Part shown: piece after piece, positions 14,717 to 24,081 of the stretch
How the letters are laid out: each line of letters starts with the position of its first letter
How positions within the stretch are numbered: the first letter of the stretch is position 1
Assembly: GCA_014730255.1 (NCBI GenBank)
Contig: WJIQ01000016.1
Span: forward strand, 1-54,707
Source of the DNA: a bacterium
Lineage (GTDB): Bacteria; Krumholzibacteriota; Krumholzibacteriia; LZORAL124-64-63
Direction: 5' to 3'
Length of the DNA stretch: 54,707 nt
Translations under genes and position numbers: made by a program
The notes under the pieces: generated by a model
Database searches by the model: none
What the model saw: the letters and a program-made list of their open reading frames with translations, nothing else
Told to the model about the DNA's origin: nothing

Positions 14717-17302
14717 GTGTCCAGGCGCAAACGCAGTTCCCAGTCCGCGGACGCCTCGCGGCCGGCGGCGACGAACCGGTCGGCGTCGGCCGACCCCTCG
14801 CCGCCGATCTGGCGACGGCTCGCTCCGCTGGTGCCCTGGCTGGTCGCCTTCGTCCTGGTGGCGGTGCTCTACCCCGGGGCCACCTTCCAGGACCGGGTCT
14901 TCGGCAGTGCCGACGCCCTCGCCTCCGACGCGTTCCGGCAGGTCGCCGATCAGGCCCGCGCCGCGGGCGACTACCCGTTCTGGAACCCGTACCTGTTCAT
15001 CGGCATGCCGACCTTCGGCTCGCTCGCCTACACCCTGGGCGTCTATCCGCCGACCCTGCTCCTCGAGAACCTCCTGCAGAACCAGCTGGGCTTTCCACCG
15101 CTGACCTGGATGCTCGCCCACCTGATCCTCGGCGGGGTGGGCGTCTGGTGGCTGCTCGGCCGCTGGCAGGTGCCGTGGGGTGGCCGCCTGCTCGCGTGCG
15201 TCGTGTTCCTCTGGTTCGCGCGGGTGGTGGCCTGGGGGGTGCACGGCCACGGGTCCAAGCTCGGCGCGGCGATGGCCATGCCCTGGCTGCTCGGGCTGGC
15301 GTGGGAGGTGCTGGCGCGCGGCCGGCTGCGCGCCGTCGGCCTGGCGGCCATCGTGCTCGGCCTGCAGTTCCTGCGCGGACACGTGCAGATCAGCTATTAC
15401 ACGCTGCTCGTCCTGGGCTTCCTGACGGTGTGGAATCTCGTGCGTCCGCTGGCCACGGACGAGGCGCCGCCGCTGCGCGAGCGAGGCCGGCGGTCGGGCC
15501 TGATGGCGGTCGCCCTGGCGCTGGGGTTCGCCATGGGCTCGGTGCTGCTGCTACCGGTGCACGACTACGCCGAGATCTCGACGCGTGGCCAGGAGGGCGC
15601 CAGCGGCGGCGGACGGACGCCCTACGAGTACGCCACCGACTGGAGCCTGGCCCCCGAGGACCTCGCGGCCACGGTCGTGCCCGGTGCGGCCGGCTTCGGC
15701 AAGGCGACGTACGCCGGCCGGATGCCCTTCACCGACTATCCGAACTACCTCGGACTGGTGGTGCTCGGACTGGCGGTCGCGGCGTGGTGGTCGCCGCGGC
15801 GTCGCCTCGTGCTGGCGTTCACGGTCACCGCGGCGCTCGGCCTCCTGCTGGCGATGGGGCGGTTCAGCCCGGGGATCTACCAGCTGGCCTACGAGGTGCT
15901 GCCCTATTTCACGAAGTTCCGCGTTCCGTCCATGGCGATGGTGGTGCCGGCGCTGCTGCTGGCCGTGCTCGCCGCCCTGGGTGCGACGACCCTCGCCCGC
16001 GGCGAGCGGATCGGGATGACCTGGCTCGGGCGCGTTGCCATCGGCGTGATGGTCGTCGGGGCGATCCTGCTGGTTGGCGGTGGCGGCGGCCTGTTCGAGG
16101 ACGCGTACCGCGACCACCTCTCCGGCCTCGCCGAGCGTTCGGGCAAGCCCACCGCCCCGGCGCTCCTGGCGGCGGCCTGGGACGTGCACTCGGGGCTGCT
16201 GGTCCGTCAGGGCCTGGTGGTGATGGTGGCCGGCGCGGCGCTCCTGCTGGCCGCGCGTCGCGACGCGTTCCGGCGCCTGGGCCTCGTGCCGGCGCTGGCG
16301 CTGCTCGTGGCGGTGGATCTGGGCTCGGTGGCCCAGCTGGTCACCCATCCCGAGCGGGGGCTGGTCGACGTCGTGCGCACGGCCGACGGTGGCGCCCGTC
16401 TGGCCCGGACCCAGCCGCTGGAGCGGCCCTGGCGCCCATCGGACCGGGTGCAGCTGCCACTGGGCCAGGCGCAGGTCCTGCAGCGCGTGGTCGGCCACGA
16501 TCGCCTGCTTCCTCTCGGACAGGACGCCGGCAGCAACGCCTTCATGACCGCCGGGGTGCGATCGCTCGGCGGTTACCATCCGGCCAAGCCGGCCGCCGCC
16601 GAGATCATCCGTCAGCGGCTGTTCGCCGGCATGCCCAGCGGTCCGGTGGCGCGCTGGCTCGCCGCGGCGGCCATCCTGACGCCCGGACCGCTGCCCGCCG
16701 AGTCGCTCGAACGCCTGGCGGCCGCCGGCCTGGCGGTCGATCCCGAGGCCATCGACGCCGGCGACCGGACGGTGTACGAGGTGCGCGAGGCGTTGCCGCG
16801 GGCGCGCCTGATCGACCGCTGGGAGCCAGTGCCCGCCAGAGGAGACGATCTGGACGGTTTCCTGGACGATCTCGAGGCCGGTCGGCACGACCCCGCGGCC
16901 GTGGTGCGGCTGGACCGCGCGCCCGATCCGCCCCCCGAGACCGGCCCGGAACTCCTGCCAGCGCCCGAATTCGTGCGCGACGGCCTCGACGAGGTGGTCC
17001 TGGCGGTCGAGACCCCGCGGCCGGCCCTGCTCTTGCTTGCCGATCTTGCCACGGACGGCTGGCGGGTCGAGATCGATGGCGAGGAGGCGCCGCTCCTCGT
17101 CGCCGACCACGTCCTGCGCGCCGTCGCCGTGCCCGGGGGTCGACACGAGGTGCGCTTCGAGTACCATGATCCGGCGTTCACGCGCGGATTGATACTGGCC
17201 ATCTGCGGGCTCGCGATGGCCCTCGTGCTGGTGGTCTGGCCCTGGCTCCGCTCCCTGCGGCAGCCGGTCGCCGCTCCCGTGGGAGATCGCACCGAGCCAT
17301 GA
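14717..17302 (+). CDS. YfhO-family membrane protein
   Basis: Encodes 861 residues from GTG 14717 with GAGGAG six bases upstream. It is a large polytopic protein with about 12 hydrophobic segments in residues 30-510, then a soluble C-terminal region and one last hydrophobic segment near 830. FWNPYLFIGMPTFG, HGHGSKLGAAMAMPWLLG, YFTKFRVPSMAMVVPALLLA and the GGYHPAK segment are typical of the YfhO family. YfhO proteins are GT-C-like and have been linked in Gram-positive bacteria to glycosylation of lipoteichoic acid. In this setting it probably transfers a polyprenyl-linked sugar outside the cytoplasm (inference). Confidence 0.83.
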   Translation: MSRRKRSSQSADASRPAATNRSASADPSPPIWRRLAPLVPWLVAFVLVAVLYPGATFQDRVFGSADALASDAFRQVADQARAAGDYPFWNPYLFIGMPTFGSLAYTLGVYPPTLLLENLLQNQLGFPPLTWMLAHLILGGVGVWWLLGRWQVPWGGRLLACVVFLWFARVVAWGVHGHGSKLGAAMAMPWLLGLAWEVLARGRLRAVGLAAIVLGLQFLRGHVQISYYTLLVLGFLTVWNLVRPLATDEAPPLRERGRRSGLMAVALALGFAMGSVLLLPVHDYAEISTRGQEGASGGGRTPYEYATDWSLAPEDLAATVVPGAAGFGKATYAGRMPFTDYPNYLGLVVLGLAVAAWWSPRRRLVLAFTVTAALGLLLAMGRFSPGIYQLAYEVLPYFTKFRVPSMAMVVPALLLAVLAALGATTLARGERIGMTWLGRVAIGVMVVGAILLVGGGGGLFEDAYRDHLSGLAERSGKPTAPALLAAAWDVHSGLLVRQGLVVMVAGAALLLAARRDAFRRLGLVPALALLVAVDLGSVAQLVTHPERGLVDVVRTADGGARLARTQPLERPWRPSDRVQLPLGQAQVLQRVVGHDRLLPLGQDAGSNAFMTAGVRSLGGYHPAKPAAAEIIRQRLFAGMPSGPVARWLAAAAILTPGPLPAESLERLAAAGLAVDPEAIDAGDRTVYEVREALPRARLIDRWEPVPARGDDLDGFLDDLEAGRHDPAAVVRLDRAPDPPPETGPELLPAPEFVRDGLDEVVLAVETPRPALLLLADLATDGWRVEIDGEEAPLLVADHVLRAVAVPGGRHEVRFEYHDPAFTRGLILAICGLAMALVLVVWPWLRSLRQPVAAPVGDRTEP

Positions 17303-18045
17303 CGACACGATCGAGCTCGACCGAACGCACACGCATCGAACGGCCCATCGTGGTGGTGCCGACGTACAACGAGGCCGAGAACATCGGGCGGCTGGTGCCG
17401 CAGATCCTCGCGCAGGACAGCCGGCTGTCCGTCCTCGTGGTCGACGACAACTCGCCCGACGGCACGGCGGACGTGGTGCGACGGCTCCCGGACTACGGCG
17501 GCCGGGTCAAGCTCCTCCTGCGCGAGAAGAAGGAGGGGCTCGGCCAGGCGTACATCGCCGGCTTCCAGTGGATCCTGGCCAACACCGACCACGACGCCGT
17601 CTTCGAGATGGACGCCGACTTCAGCCACGATCCGGCCGCGCTGCCGCAGTTCCTGCGCGAGATCGCCGTCCACGACCTCGTGCTCGGGTCGCGCTACCTC
17701 AATGGCATCACCGTGGTCAACTGGCCGCTCAGCCGGCTCATCCTGTCGGTCGGGGCCAACATGTACGCCAGCATGATCACGGGCCTGCCGCTGAAGGACT
17801 GCACCGGTGGCTTCAAGTGCTTCCGCCGCGAGCTGCTCGAGGTCCTGCCCCTGGACCGGATCAAGAGCGACGGCTACAGCTTCCAGATCGAGGTGAACTT
17901 CCACGTCTGGAAGCGCGGCTACCGCATCAAGGAGATCCCGATCATGTTCGTCGATCGGCAGGTCGGGACCAGCAAGATGTCCCGCAGGATCATCTTCGAG
18001 GCGGCCTGGATGGTCTGGGCCCTGCGCTTCAAGCGCATATCGTAG
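17299..18045 (+). CDS. Polyprenol-phosphate mannosyltransferase-like GT2 (DPM1 type)
   Basis: Encodes 248 residues with no membrane segment. PIVVVPTYNEAENIGRLVP, VVDDNSPDGTADVV, EMDADFSHDP, GSRYLNG, the DCTGGFKCFRRE segment and the closing VDRQVGTSKMS are hallmarks of dolichol or polyprenol monophosphate mannose synthases. These make the lipid-linked mannose used by GT-C enzymes, and it sits directly after the YfhO gene with an ATGA overlap. The sugar could be mannose or glucose. It is likely the donor-maker for the DUF2723 and YfhO proteins (inference). Confidence 0.92.
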   Translation: MTTRSSSTERTRIERPIVVVPTYNEAENIGRLVPQILAQDSRLSVLVVDDNSPDGTADVVRRLPDYGGRVKLLLREKKEGLGQAYIAGFQWILANTDHDAVFEMDADFSHDPAALPQFLREIAVHDLVLGSRYLNGITVVNWPLSRLILSVGANMYASMITGLPLKDCTGGFKCFRRELLEVLPLDRIKSDGYSFQIEVNFHVWKRGYRIKEIPIMFVDRQVGTSKMSRRIIFEAAWMVWALRFKRIS

Positions 18046-18054
18046 CGAGGTCTC

Positions 18055-20154
18055 GTGACCCGGCGTCTGAGCATCGTCATCGTCCACTACAACACGCCCG
18101 GCGACCTCGGCCGCTGCCTCGAGTCGCTCGCGGCCCACGCCCCGTCATGCGACCACGAGATCGTCGTCATCGACAACGCCAGCACCGCGTCGGGGCTCGA
18201 CGAGCTGCAGGCCCGCTTCGCCGAGGTGCGCTGGGTGCGCAACACCGAGAACGTCGGATACGGCAAGGCCTGCAACCAGGGCATGGCGCTCGTGCCGGCC
18301 GACTTCCACCTGATCCTCAATCCGGACATCGTCGTCCTCGAGGGGGCCATCGATCGCCTCGTGGCGTTCGCCGCGGACACGCCGCGCGCCGGGATCATCG
18401 GCCCGCAGCTGTTGAACGAGGACGGCACGATCCAGGAGTCGTGCCGACGCTTCTACACCTTCTGGACGCTGCTGCTGAGGCGCACGATCCTCGGCAAGCT
18501 CCTGCCGAACAGCCGGACGATCCACCGCCACCTCATGCGCGACTTCGACCACCAGACCACCCGTACGGTGGACTGGGTCCTCGGCGGCTGCCTGCTCGTC
18601 CGCCGCGAGGCGCTCGCCCGCTGCGGGCCCATGGACGATCGCTTCTTCCTCTACTTCGAGGACGTCGACTGGTGCTACCGGATGTGGCAGTGCGGCTACG
18701 AGGTGGTCTACCTGCCCGACGCGCGTTTCGTGCACCGGCACCGGCGCGCGAGCGCCAAGGGTGCGTTCAGCCGCAGCTTCTGGCTGCACCTGACCAGCCT
18801 GATCTCGTTCTACGAGAAATGGAGCCTGGTGGTGTACGTGGCCAAGAAGTGGCGCCGACCGGTGGAGGTGGTGCTGCACTGGGCGCTGGACATGGCCCTG
18901 CTGGCGGTCGCCCTGCTCGGCGCGTACGGCGTGCGCTGGCTCGCCGGGCCGCTGTTCGACGACCAGCTGCTGCGCCTGTCCTGGTACGCGGGCTGGGCGG
19001 GATGGTCGGCCCTCATGGTCACCGTCGCCTTCACGCTCATGGGGCGCTATGGCCGCGCCTCGTTGCAGAGGGGGCTGATCTGGACCGCGCATCTGCGCCA
19101 GATGGGCATGGTCGCCCTGCTGCTGCTCGCCGGCTCGTACCTCGGGCGGGACGAGGTCGTCAGCCGGGCCGTACTGGTCGTGTTCCTGGGCCTGTACACC
19201 CTGCTCGCGGCCTGGGCGCTGCACTGGGCGCACGGCCTGCATCGACGCCTGACGCAGGGTTACTTCACGCTCGAGCGGACCCTGCTGGTGGGCGCCGAGT
19301 CGCAGCTCGCGCCGTGGCTCGCGTCCGGGCAGGACCTGCGCGAGGCCGGCGTCGACGTGGTCGGCTACCTCACCGACGATCCCCCCGATCCGGACCGGCC
19401 TGCGCTCGGCAGCGGGGAGGTGCCGTGGCTGGGCACGACCGATCGGCTGGCCGATCTCGTCGAGCGCCATCGCGTCTCGCAGATCGCGTTCTGGCAGCGG
19501 CCGGGGCCGGATGCGGACCTCTGGACCACCCTGGCCGCGCTGCGCGGTCAGAGGATCCGGCTACGCTGGATCCTGGACGAGGCCTGGCTGCTGTCGGTGG
19601 GCGCGCGGGCCGACCGCTTCGGCACCAGCCCCAGTGGCGTGCTGGACCCCGACGACGGCCTCGCCGTCCGGCATGGACTGCTGCGACCGGTGGAGATCCT
19701 GTTCGGCACGTTGCTGGTCGTGGCCTCGCTGATCGGATGGCCGTCCCGCCGCCGGCGCCGCCGGCGGGGGGAGCTACGCGCCGTCGAGGTCGACAGATCG
19801 GCGGGACGGCCGCATCATGAGACCCTGACGATCGAGACCGACCCGGATGGCTGGCCGCTGCCGATCTGGTCGCAGACCGACCTCGCGCGGTCCCTGGTCA
19901 CCGGGCGCGTCGGCCTGGTCGGCGCGCCGCTCCGGCCGGACGCGGCGCTCGCCGACCCGGCCAGGCTCCTGACCGAACTCGATACCCTGCGCCCCGGGCT
20001 GACCGGCGCGTGGGCGCGATCGGACGACGCGCCGGCCACCGGTGGCTCGGCATGGCGGACGTTCTTCCTGAACCCCGGAGGATGGGGGCGACGCCCGTCG
20101 TCCTCGGGAACCACGGCTCCTCGCGCGAGCGGGGAGGAGGTGCAACGATCATGA
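18055..20154 (+). CDS. GT2 glycosyltransferase fused to a vestigial WbaP/WcaJ-type sugar-phosphate transferase
   Basis: Encodes 699 residues. Residues 1 to about 260 are a rhamnosyltransferase-like GT2 domain (VIVHYNTPGDLGRCLESL, VIDNASTAS, LILNPDIVV, YFEDVDWCYRM). From about 278 there are four to five hydrophobic segments, then a Rossmann-like part near 408 (RTLLVGAESQ, VVGYLTDDP), the usual N-terminal half of PHPT enzymes. A membrane hairpin near 544 (RPVEILFGTLL) and a tail follow with GRVGLVGAPLR (about 616) and RPGLTGAW (about 646), remnants of the catalytic PGT domain. The central catalytic block with its DE dyad is not visible. It overlaps the propeller gene by four bases. Confidence 0.78.
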   Translation: MTRRLSIVIVHYNTPGDLGRCLESLAAHAPSCDHEIVVIDNASTASGLDELQARFAEVRWVRNTENVGYGKACNQGMALVPADFHLILNPDIVVLEGAIDRLVAFAADTPRAGIIGPQLLNEDGTIQESCRRFYTFWTLLLRRTILGKLLPNSRTIHRHLMRDFDHQTTRTVDWVLGGCLLVRREALARCGPMDDRFFLYFEDVDWCYRMWQCGYEVVYLPDARFVHRHRRASAKGAFSRSFWLHLTSLISFYEKWSLVVYVAKKWRRPVEVVLHWALDMALLAVALLGAYGVRWLAGPLFDDQLLRLSWYAGWAGWSALMVTVAFTLMGRYGRASLQRGLIWTAHLRQMGMVALLLLAGSYLGRDEVVSRAVLVVFLGLYTLLAAWALHWAHGLHRRLTQGYFTLERTLLVGAESQLAPWLASGQDLREAGVDVVGYLTDDPPDPDRPALGSGEVPWLGTTDRLADLVERHRVSQIAFWQRPGPDADLWTTLAALRGQRIRLRWILDEAWLLSVGARADRFGTSPSGVLDPDDGLAVRHGLLRPVEILFGTLLVVASLIGWPSRRRRRRRGELRAVEVDRSAGRPHHETLTIETDPDGWPLPIWSQTDLARSLVTGRVGLVGAPLRPDAALADPARLLTELDTLRPGLTGAWARSDDAPATGGSAWRTFFLNPGGWGRRPSSSGTTAPRASGEEVQRS

Positions 20155-22586
20155 AGACCTCGATCAACCTACCGCGCCTGATCATGATCTGGTGCCTGCT
20201 CTGGACCGCCGGTGCGATGGCGCAGGAGCCGGTCTTCCGTCCGATCCTCACCGGTCACCGGATCGTGTCCGCCATCGAGGTGGATGGGCTGGTCTACGCC
20301 GGGATGGCCAAGGGCGGCGTGCTGGAGTGGGATCCGGACGCGCGCGAGCTGCGCCGGCACCTGGACCGCGCCGACGGTCTGAGCGGTCACTTCGTCAACG
20401 ACATGACCTGGTCGGGCAGCCGCCTGCTCGTCGCCTATGACGACGGGGGCATCACCGCGATCAGCAACCCGGGCAGCGGGCAGGAGTTCTTCCAGCTCTA
20501 TCGCGACGGCCTCGCCTCGCTCACGGTCACCTGCGTGACGGGCCAGCAGATCGGCGGCTCCGAGCGCATCTACTACGGGACCGACGGCAACGGCATCGGT
20601 GTGATCGACGGCGGTCGCGAGGGGGCCTACTTTTCGACGCTCGAGGGCCTGATCGACGACACGGTCGACGCGATCGCCCTCTCGGGCGACCTGTTGCTGG
20701 TGGCCACGCCCACCGGCGTGTCCCGGTTCGTGGACAACGCCTTCACCAACTACGAGTACGCCGACACGGGTTGGCCGGTGATCAACCGACTGGTCACCGC
20801 CGGCGACGGGGCGATCTGGGCGGCGACCCAGGGCGGCATCAAGCGCTGGGACGACGAAGGCCGCACATGGGTCGACGTCTTCGGCACCGTGCCGTTCGTG
20901 GACCTCGCCGCCGACGGCGACGCGATGATCGCCCTGACGCGGTTCGGCGACGTCGTGAGGCTGATCGGCGGGTCCGCTCCTGCGATCACGGTGCCGGCCG
21001 ATCCCGACGGCGAGGATCTCGAGATCACCTCGGTGTTCCCGGTCGATGGCGAGATCTGGGTCGCGGGCGAGATCACGAGCCTGGCCCTGGGCCCCGGCTC
21101 GCGCGCGTCGCGCTCGTGGCTCGCGCCCACGGGCGATGCCGCGCAGGCGCCGTACGAGGTCGCCACGTGCCACCTCGGCGTCGGCGGTGGCTTCGACGGG
21201 GTGGCCATCGACGATCGCGGTCGCGCGTGGGTCGGTGACCGTGAGGGCGACGGCGTGACCGGCTACGATGGGACCACCTGGTACAACGTCGATCGCGAGG
21301 GAAGCGAGGAGAACGGTTTCAACGGCCTCTACAACTTCTCGGGCAGCATCCTCACCATGACCTCGAGCGGGGACGACCTCTGGATCTATCAGTACACCGT
21401 CGGGGCGCTGCGCTTCCGGCCCGCGGCCGCGCCCGGGGGCGAGGAGAGCTGGGAGCGGATCAACCGCGGCACGACCGCCATGCGGACCGACGGGGCGATC
21501 ACCATGGCGACGCACCCGGACGGCGCGATCCTCTTCGGCTCGGATGCGGCCCAGTGGTGGGACGGTGCGGCCGAGAACTCCCAGTTCGGTGTCGACATCC
21601 TCTTCGACCCGGAGGCGCCGTTCGACGATGCGTCGTGGCATCACGTCTCGATCGACGATCTCGATGGCAACCTGGTCCGCGCGATGGCCTTCGAGCGCCG
21701 GGACGTCGTCTGGTTCGCGGTGCAGAACACCGGGCTGAAGCGCTGGGACATCAACGGCCTGGGCTCCGGCCCGGACGACCCGCTGACCTGGGACGATCCG
21801 AGCGACGACCACTGGTCGCCCGCCCTGATGTCGGTCTCGCCGAGCACGGTCACCTTCGAGACGGTCAACACGCTGGCCGCCGATGCGGCCGGCACCATCT
21901 GGGTCGGAGGCTCCGGACTCGTGCGCTTCGAGTACGCGCCCGAGTTCGGCCTGGCCACCCTGCGCGGCGAGTGGTCGCAGAAGGACCAGACCCTCGAGCC
22001 CGGTCTGCTGGGGCAGCTGGTGCGCGGCCTGGAGTTCGATCGCAACGGCGATCTCTGGATCCTGACCGATGGCGGCCTGGACCGCTTCCGCATCACGGAC
22101 GACGCGGTGACCGTCGACTCGTACACCGACCTGGTGACCTTCGGCGGCCTGGACCAGCGCTTCTACTCCGCGAGCGCCATCGCCCCCCTTCCGGGCGGCT
22201 CTTACCGCGATCTGACCATCTCGGCCGACGGTGCGCGCCTGGCCTTGACCAGCGATCTCGGCGCTGTCATGGTGGACGTGCCCGCGCGCGCGACGACGGG
22301 CGCCGAGGCCCTCGCGTCGCTGTACCTCTATCCCAACCCCTTCCCGGGTGACGGGGCGGCGCGGGTGGGCATCGGTGGCCTGGAGGTCGACGAGGCGAAT
22401 CCGGCGCGGGTCGAGGTCCTCAACCTCGTCGGGCAGATCGTCTACCGCGACGACCGCGTCACCGACCCCTCGGGTTTCTGGGACGGACGCAACCGGCTGG
22501 GCGAGCGCGTGGCGTCGGGGATGTACGTGGTGAAGATCTCCCAGGACGACGCCGTGCGGGTGGTGCCGCTGGCCGTGGCGTTCTAG
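20151..22586 (+). CDS. Secreted beta-propeller protein, PorZ-like, with C-terminal sorting-type domain
   Basis: Encodes 811 residues with a signal peptide ending near AGAMAQ. Residues 25-730 contain many propeller-type repeats (GLSGHFVNDMTWSGSRLLVA, IWAATQGGIKRWD, IWVGGSGLVRFEY, LWILTDGGLDRF). The last 85 residues begin LYLYPNPFPGD and end GERVASGMYVVKISQ, the form of FlgD-Ig or type IX C-terminal domains. The double-propeller plus beta-sandwich layout and similar length match PorZ of Porphyromonas, a surface component of type IX secretion that binds A-LPS. GGGGAGGAGG precedes the ATG, which overlaps the transferase stop. A generic two-component-regulator propeller protein is the alternative. 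Confidence 0.75.
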   Translation: MKTSINLPRLIMIWCLLWTAGAMAQEPVFRPILTGHRIVSAIEVDGLVYAGMAKGGVLEWDPDARELRRHLDRADGLSGHFVNDMTWSGSRLLVAYDDGGITAISNPGSGQEFFQLYRDGLASLTVTCVTGQQIGGSERIYYGTDGNGIGVIDGGREGAYFSTLEGLIDDTVDAIALSGDLLLVATPTGVSRFVDNAFTNYEYADTGWPVINRLVTAGDGAIWAATQGGIKRWDDEGRTWVDVFGTVPFVDLAADGDAMIALTRFGDVVRLIGGSAPAITVPADPDGEDLEITSVFPVDGEIWVAGEITSLALGPGSRASRSWLAPTGDAAQAPYEVATCHLGVGGGFDGVAIDDRGRAWVGDREGDGVTGYDGTTWYNVDREGSEENGFNGLYNFSGSILTMTSSGDDLWIYQYTVGALRFRPAAAPGGEESWERINRGTTAMRTDGAITMATHPDGAILFGSDAAQWWDGAAENSQFGVDILFDPEAPFDDASWHHVSIDDLDGNLVRAMAFERRDVVWFAVQNTGLKRWDINGLGSGPDDPLTWDDPSDDHWSPALMSVSPSTVTFETVNTLAADAAGTIWVGGSGLVRFEYAPEFGLATLRGEWSQKDQTLEPGLLGQLVRGLEFDRNGDLWILTDGGLDRFRITDDAVTVDSYTDLVTFGGLDQRFYSASAIAPLPGGSYRDLTISADGARLALTSDLGAVMVDVPARATTGAEALASLYLYPNPFPGDGAARVGIGGLEVDEANPARVEVLNLVGQIVYRDDRVTDPSGFWDGRNRLGERVASGMYVVKISQDDAVRVVPLAVAF

Positions 22587-22617
22587 GGCGACGAGTTTCT
22601 CGAGGGAGGACGAGGCC

Positions 22618-24081
22618 GTGGCCGGATCGGCGGAGGAACCCAGGACCCGGATGCTCATCGTCGGTGCCGGCGAGGCGGGTCAGATGCTGGCGCGCCAGAT
22701 GCGCGGTGATCCGGGGCTCGGACTCGAGCCCGTCGGCTTCGTCGACGATGATCCGTCGCTGATCGGCACCGACGTGCTCGGACTGCCGGTGGCCGGCAAG
22801 ATCCAGGAACTGGTCGAGGCCGCCGATCGGCTGGCGGCGCAGGAGATCCTGATCGCGATCCCGTCGGCGCGCGGTTCGCTGATCCGCCGGCTGGTCCTGC
22901 TCTGCAAGCGGGCGGGCCTGCCGTTCCGCATCGCCCCGGGCCTGCGGGCGATCATCGACGGCGACGTGAGCTTCAAGCAGGTCCGGCCCGTCGCCCCGGA
23001 GGATCTGCTGGGGCGCGAATCGGTGCGGTTCCGGGCAGAGTCGGCCCGCTCGGTTGTGGCCGGCCGATCGGTGCTCGTCACCGGCGCGGGCGGTTCGATC
23101 GGCGGCGAGCTCTGCCGGCAGCTCGCCGCGCTCGGTGCGGCGGAGATGCTGCTGCTGGGCCGCGGCGAGAACAGCCTGTTCCAGATCATGGGCGAGCTGG
23201 ATGCCCTGAACACCGGCACACGTCTGGTGCCGATCGTAGCCGACATCCGGGACGTCGACCGTCTGGCCGTGCTCGCGAGTCGTCACCGGCCGGGGTTGAT
23301 CCTGCATGCCGCGGCGCACAAGCACGTCCCGCTCATGGAGGACAACCCCGAGGAGGCGATCGTCGTCAACGCGGGCGGGACCGCCAACCTCATCGAGTTC
23401 GCCCGGAGGGTCGAGGCCGAGCGCTTCGTCCTGATCAGCACGGACAAGGCGGCCGAACCGAGCAGCGTGATGGGTGCGAGCAAGAAGCTCGCCGAGCTGC
23501 TCGTCCGCCACGCGCAGGACGGGGCGGAGACCCGCTTCATGACCGTGCGCTTCGGCAACGTCCTCGGCAGCCGGGGTTCGGTCGTGCCGTTCTTCCTCGA
23601 CCGCATCGCCGCGGGCAAACCGCTGCCGGTGACCCACCCGGAGATGACCCGGTACTTCATGACCATCCGCGAGGCGGCCATGCTCGTGATCGAGGCGATG
23701 GTCCTCGGCGAGGCGGGCACGACGTACATCCTCGAGATGGGCGAGCCCGTGCCGATCCTCGAGCTCGCCCGCAACCTGCTCGTGCTCTGCGGATTCGATC
23801 CGGACGAGGGCGGCCCGGGCATCGAGATCGTCGGCATGCGGCCGGGCGAGAAGCTGCACGAGTCGTTGCTCGATCCGGGCGAGAAGCTCGAAGCGAGCGG
23901 TGCCGAGCTGATCCATCGCGCGCGATGCCGCGTCGGCGATCCGGCCGCGGCGGTGGCGGCCCTGCCGCGCCTGCTGGACCACGCCCGACGCGGTGATCGC
24001 CAGTCGCTGCGGCGCGACCTGGCCGACGTGCTCGACCGCCCCGGGCTGGCCGAGCCGTTGACGGCCCGGAGCCGGACGTGA
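22618..24081 (+). CDS. CapD/FlaA1-like UDP-sugar 4,6-dehydratase without membrane domain
   Basis: Encodes 487 residues from GTG 22618. An N-terminal Rossmann domain (MLIVGAGEAGQMLARQM, FVDDDPSLIG) is followed from about residue 140 by an extended SDR domain with VTGAGGSIGGELCRQLA, HAAAHKHVPLME and the catalytic STDKA...VMGASKK (Met in place of Tyr), as in PglF/WbpM-type UDP-GlcNAc 4,6-dehydratases. The four N-terminal membrane helices usual in PglF and WbpM are missing, so it should be cytoplasmic. It likely makes a UDP-4-keto-6-deoxy-sugar for surface glycans. The next gene starts inside its stop (GTGA). Confidence 0.9.
   Translation: MAGSAEEPRTRMLIVGAGEAGQMLARQMRGDPGLGLEPVGFVDDDPSLIGTDVLGLPVAGKIQELVEAADRLAAQEILIAIPSARGSLIRRLVLLCKRAGLPFRIAPGLRAIIDGDVSFKQVRPVAPEDLLGRESVRFRAESARSVVAGRSVLVTGAGGSIGGELCRQLAALGAAEMLLLGRGENSLFQIMGELDALNTGTRLVPIVADIRDVDRLAVLASRHRPGLILHAAAHKHVPLMEDNPEEAIVVNAGGTANLIEFARRVEAERFVLISTDKAAEPSSVMGASKKLAELLVRHAQDGAETRFMTVRFGNVLGSRGSVVPFFLDRIAAGKPLPVTHPEMTRYFMTIREAAMLVIEAMVLGEAGTTYILEMGEPVPILELARNLLVLCGFDPDEGGPGIEIVGMRPGEKLHESLLDPGEKLEASGAELIHRARCRVGDPAAAVAALPRLLDHARRGDRQSLRRDLADVLDRPGLAEPLTARSRT

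Noticed and set aside
20169-22658. An 829-codon open frame on the - strand opposite the propeller gene
   Set aside because: Same codon-position shadow effect; the sequence is Arg/Ala/Gly/Asp-rich and no ribosome site or recognisable motif is present.
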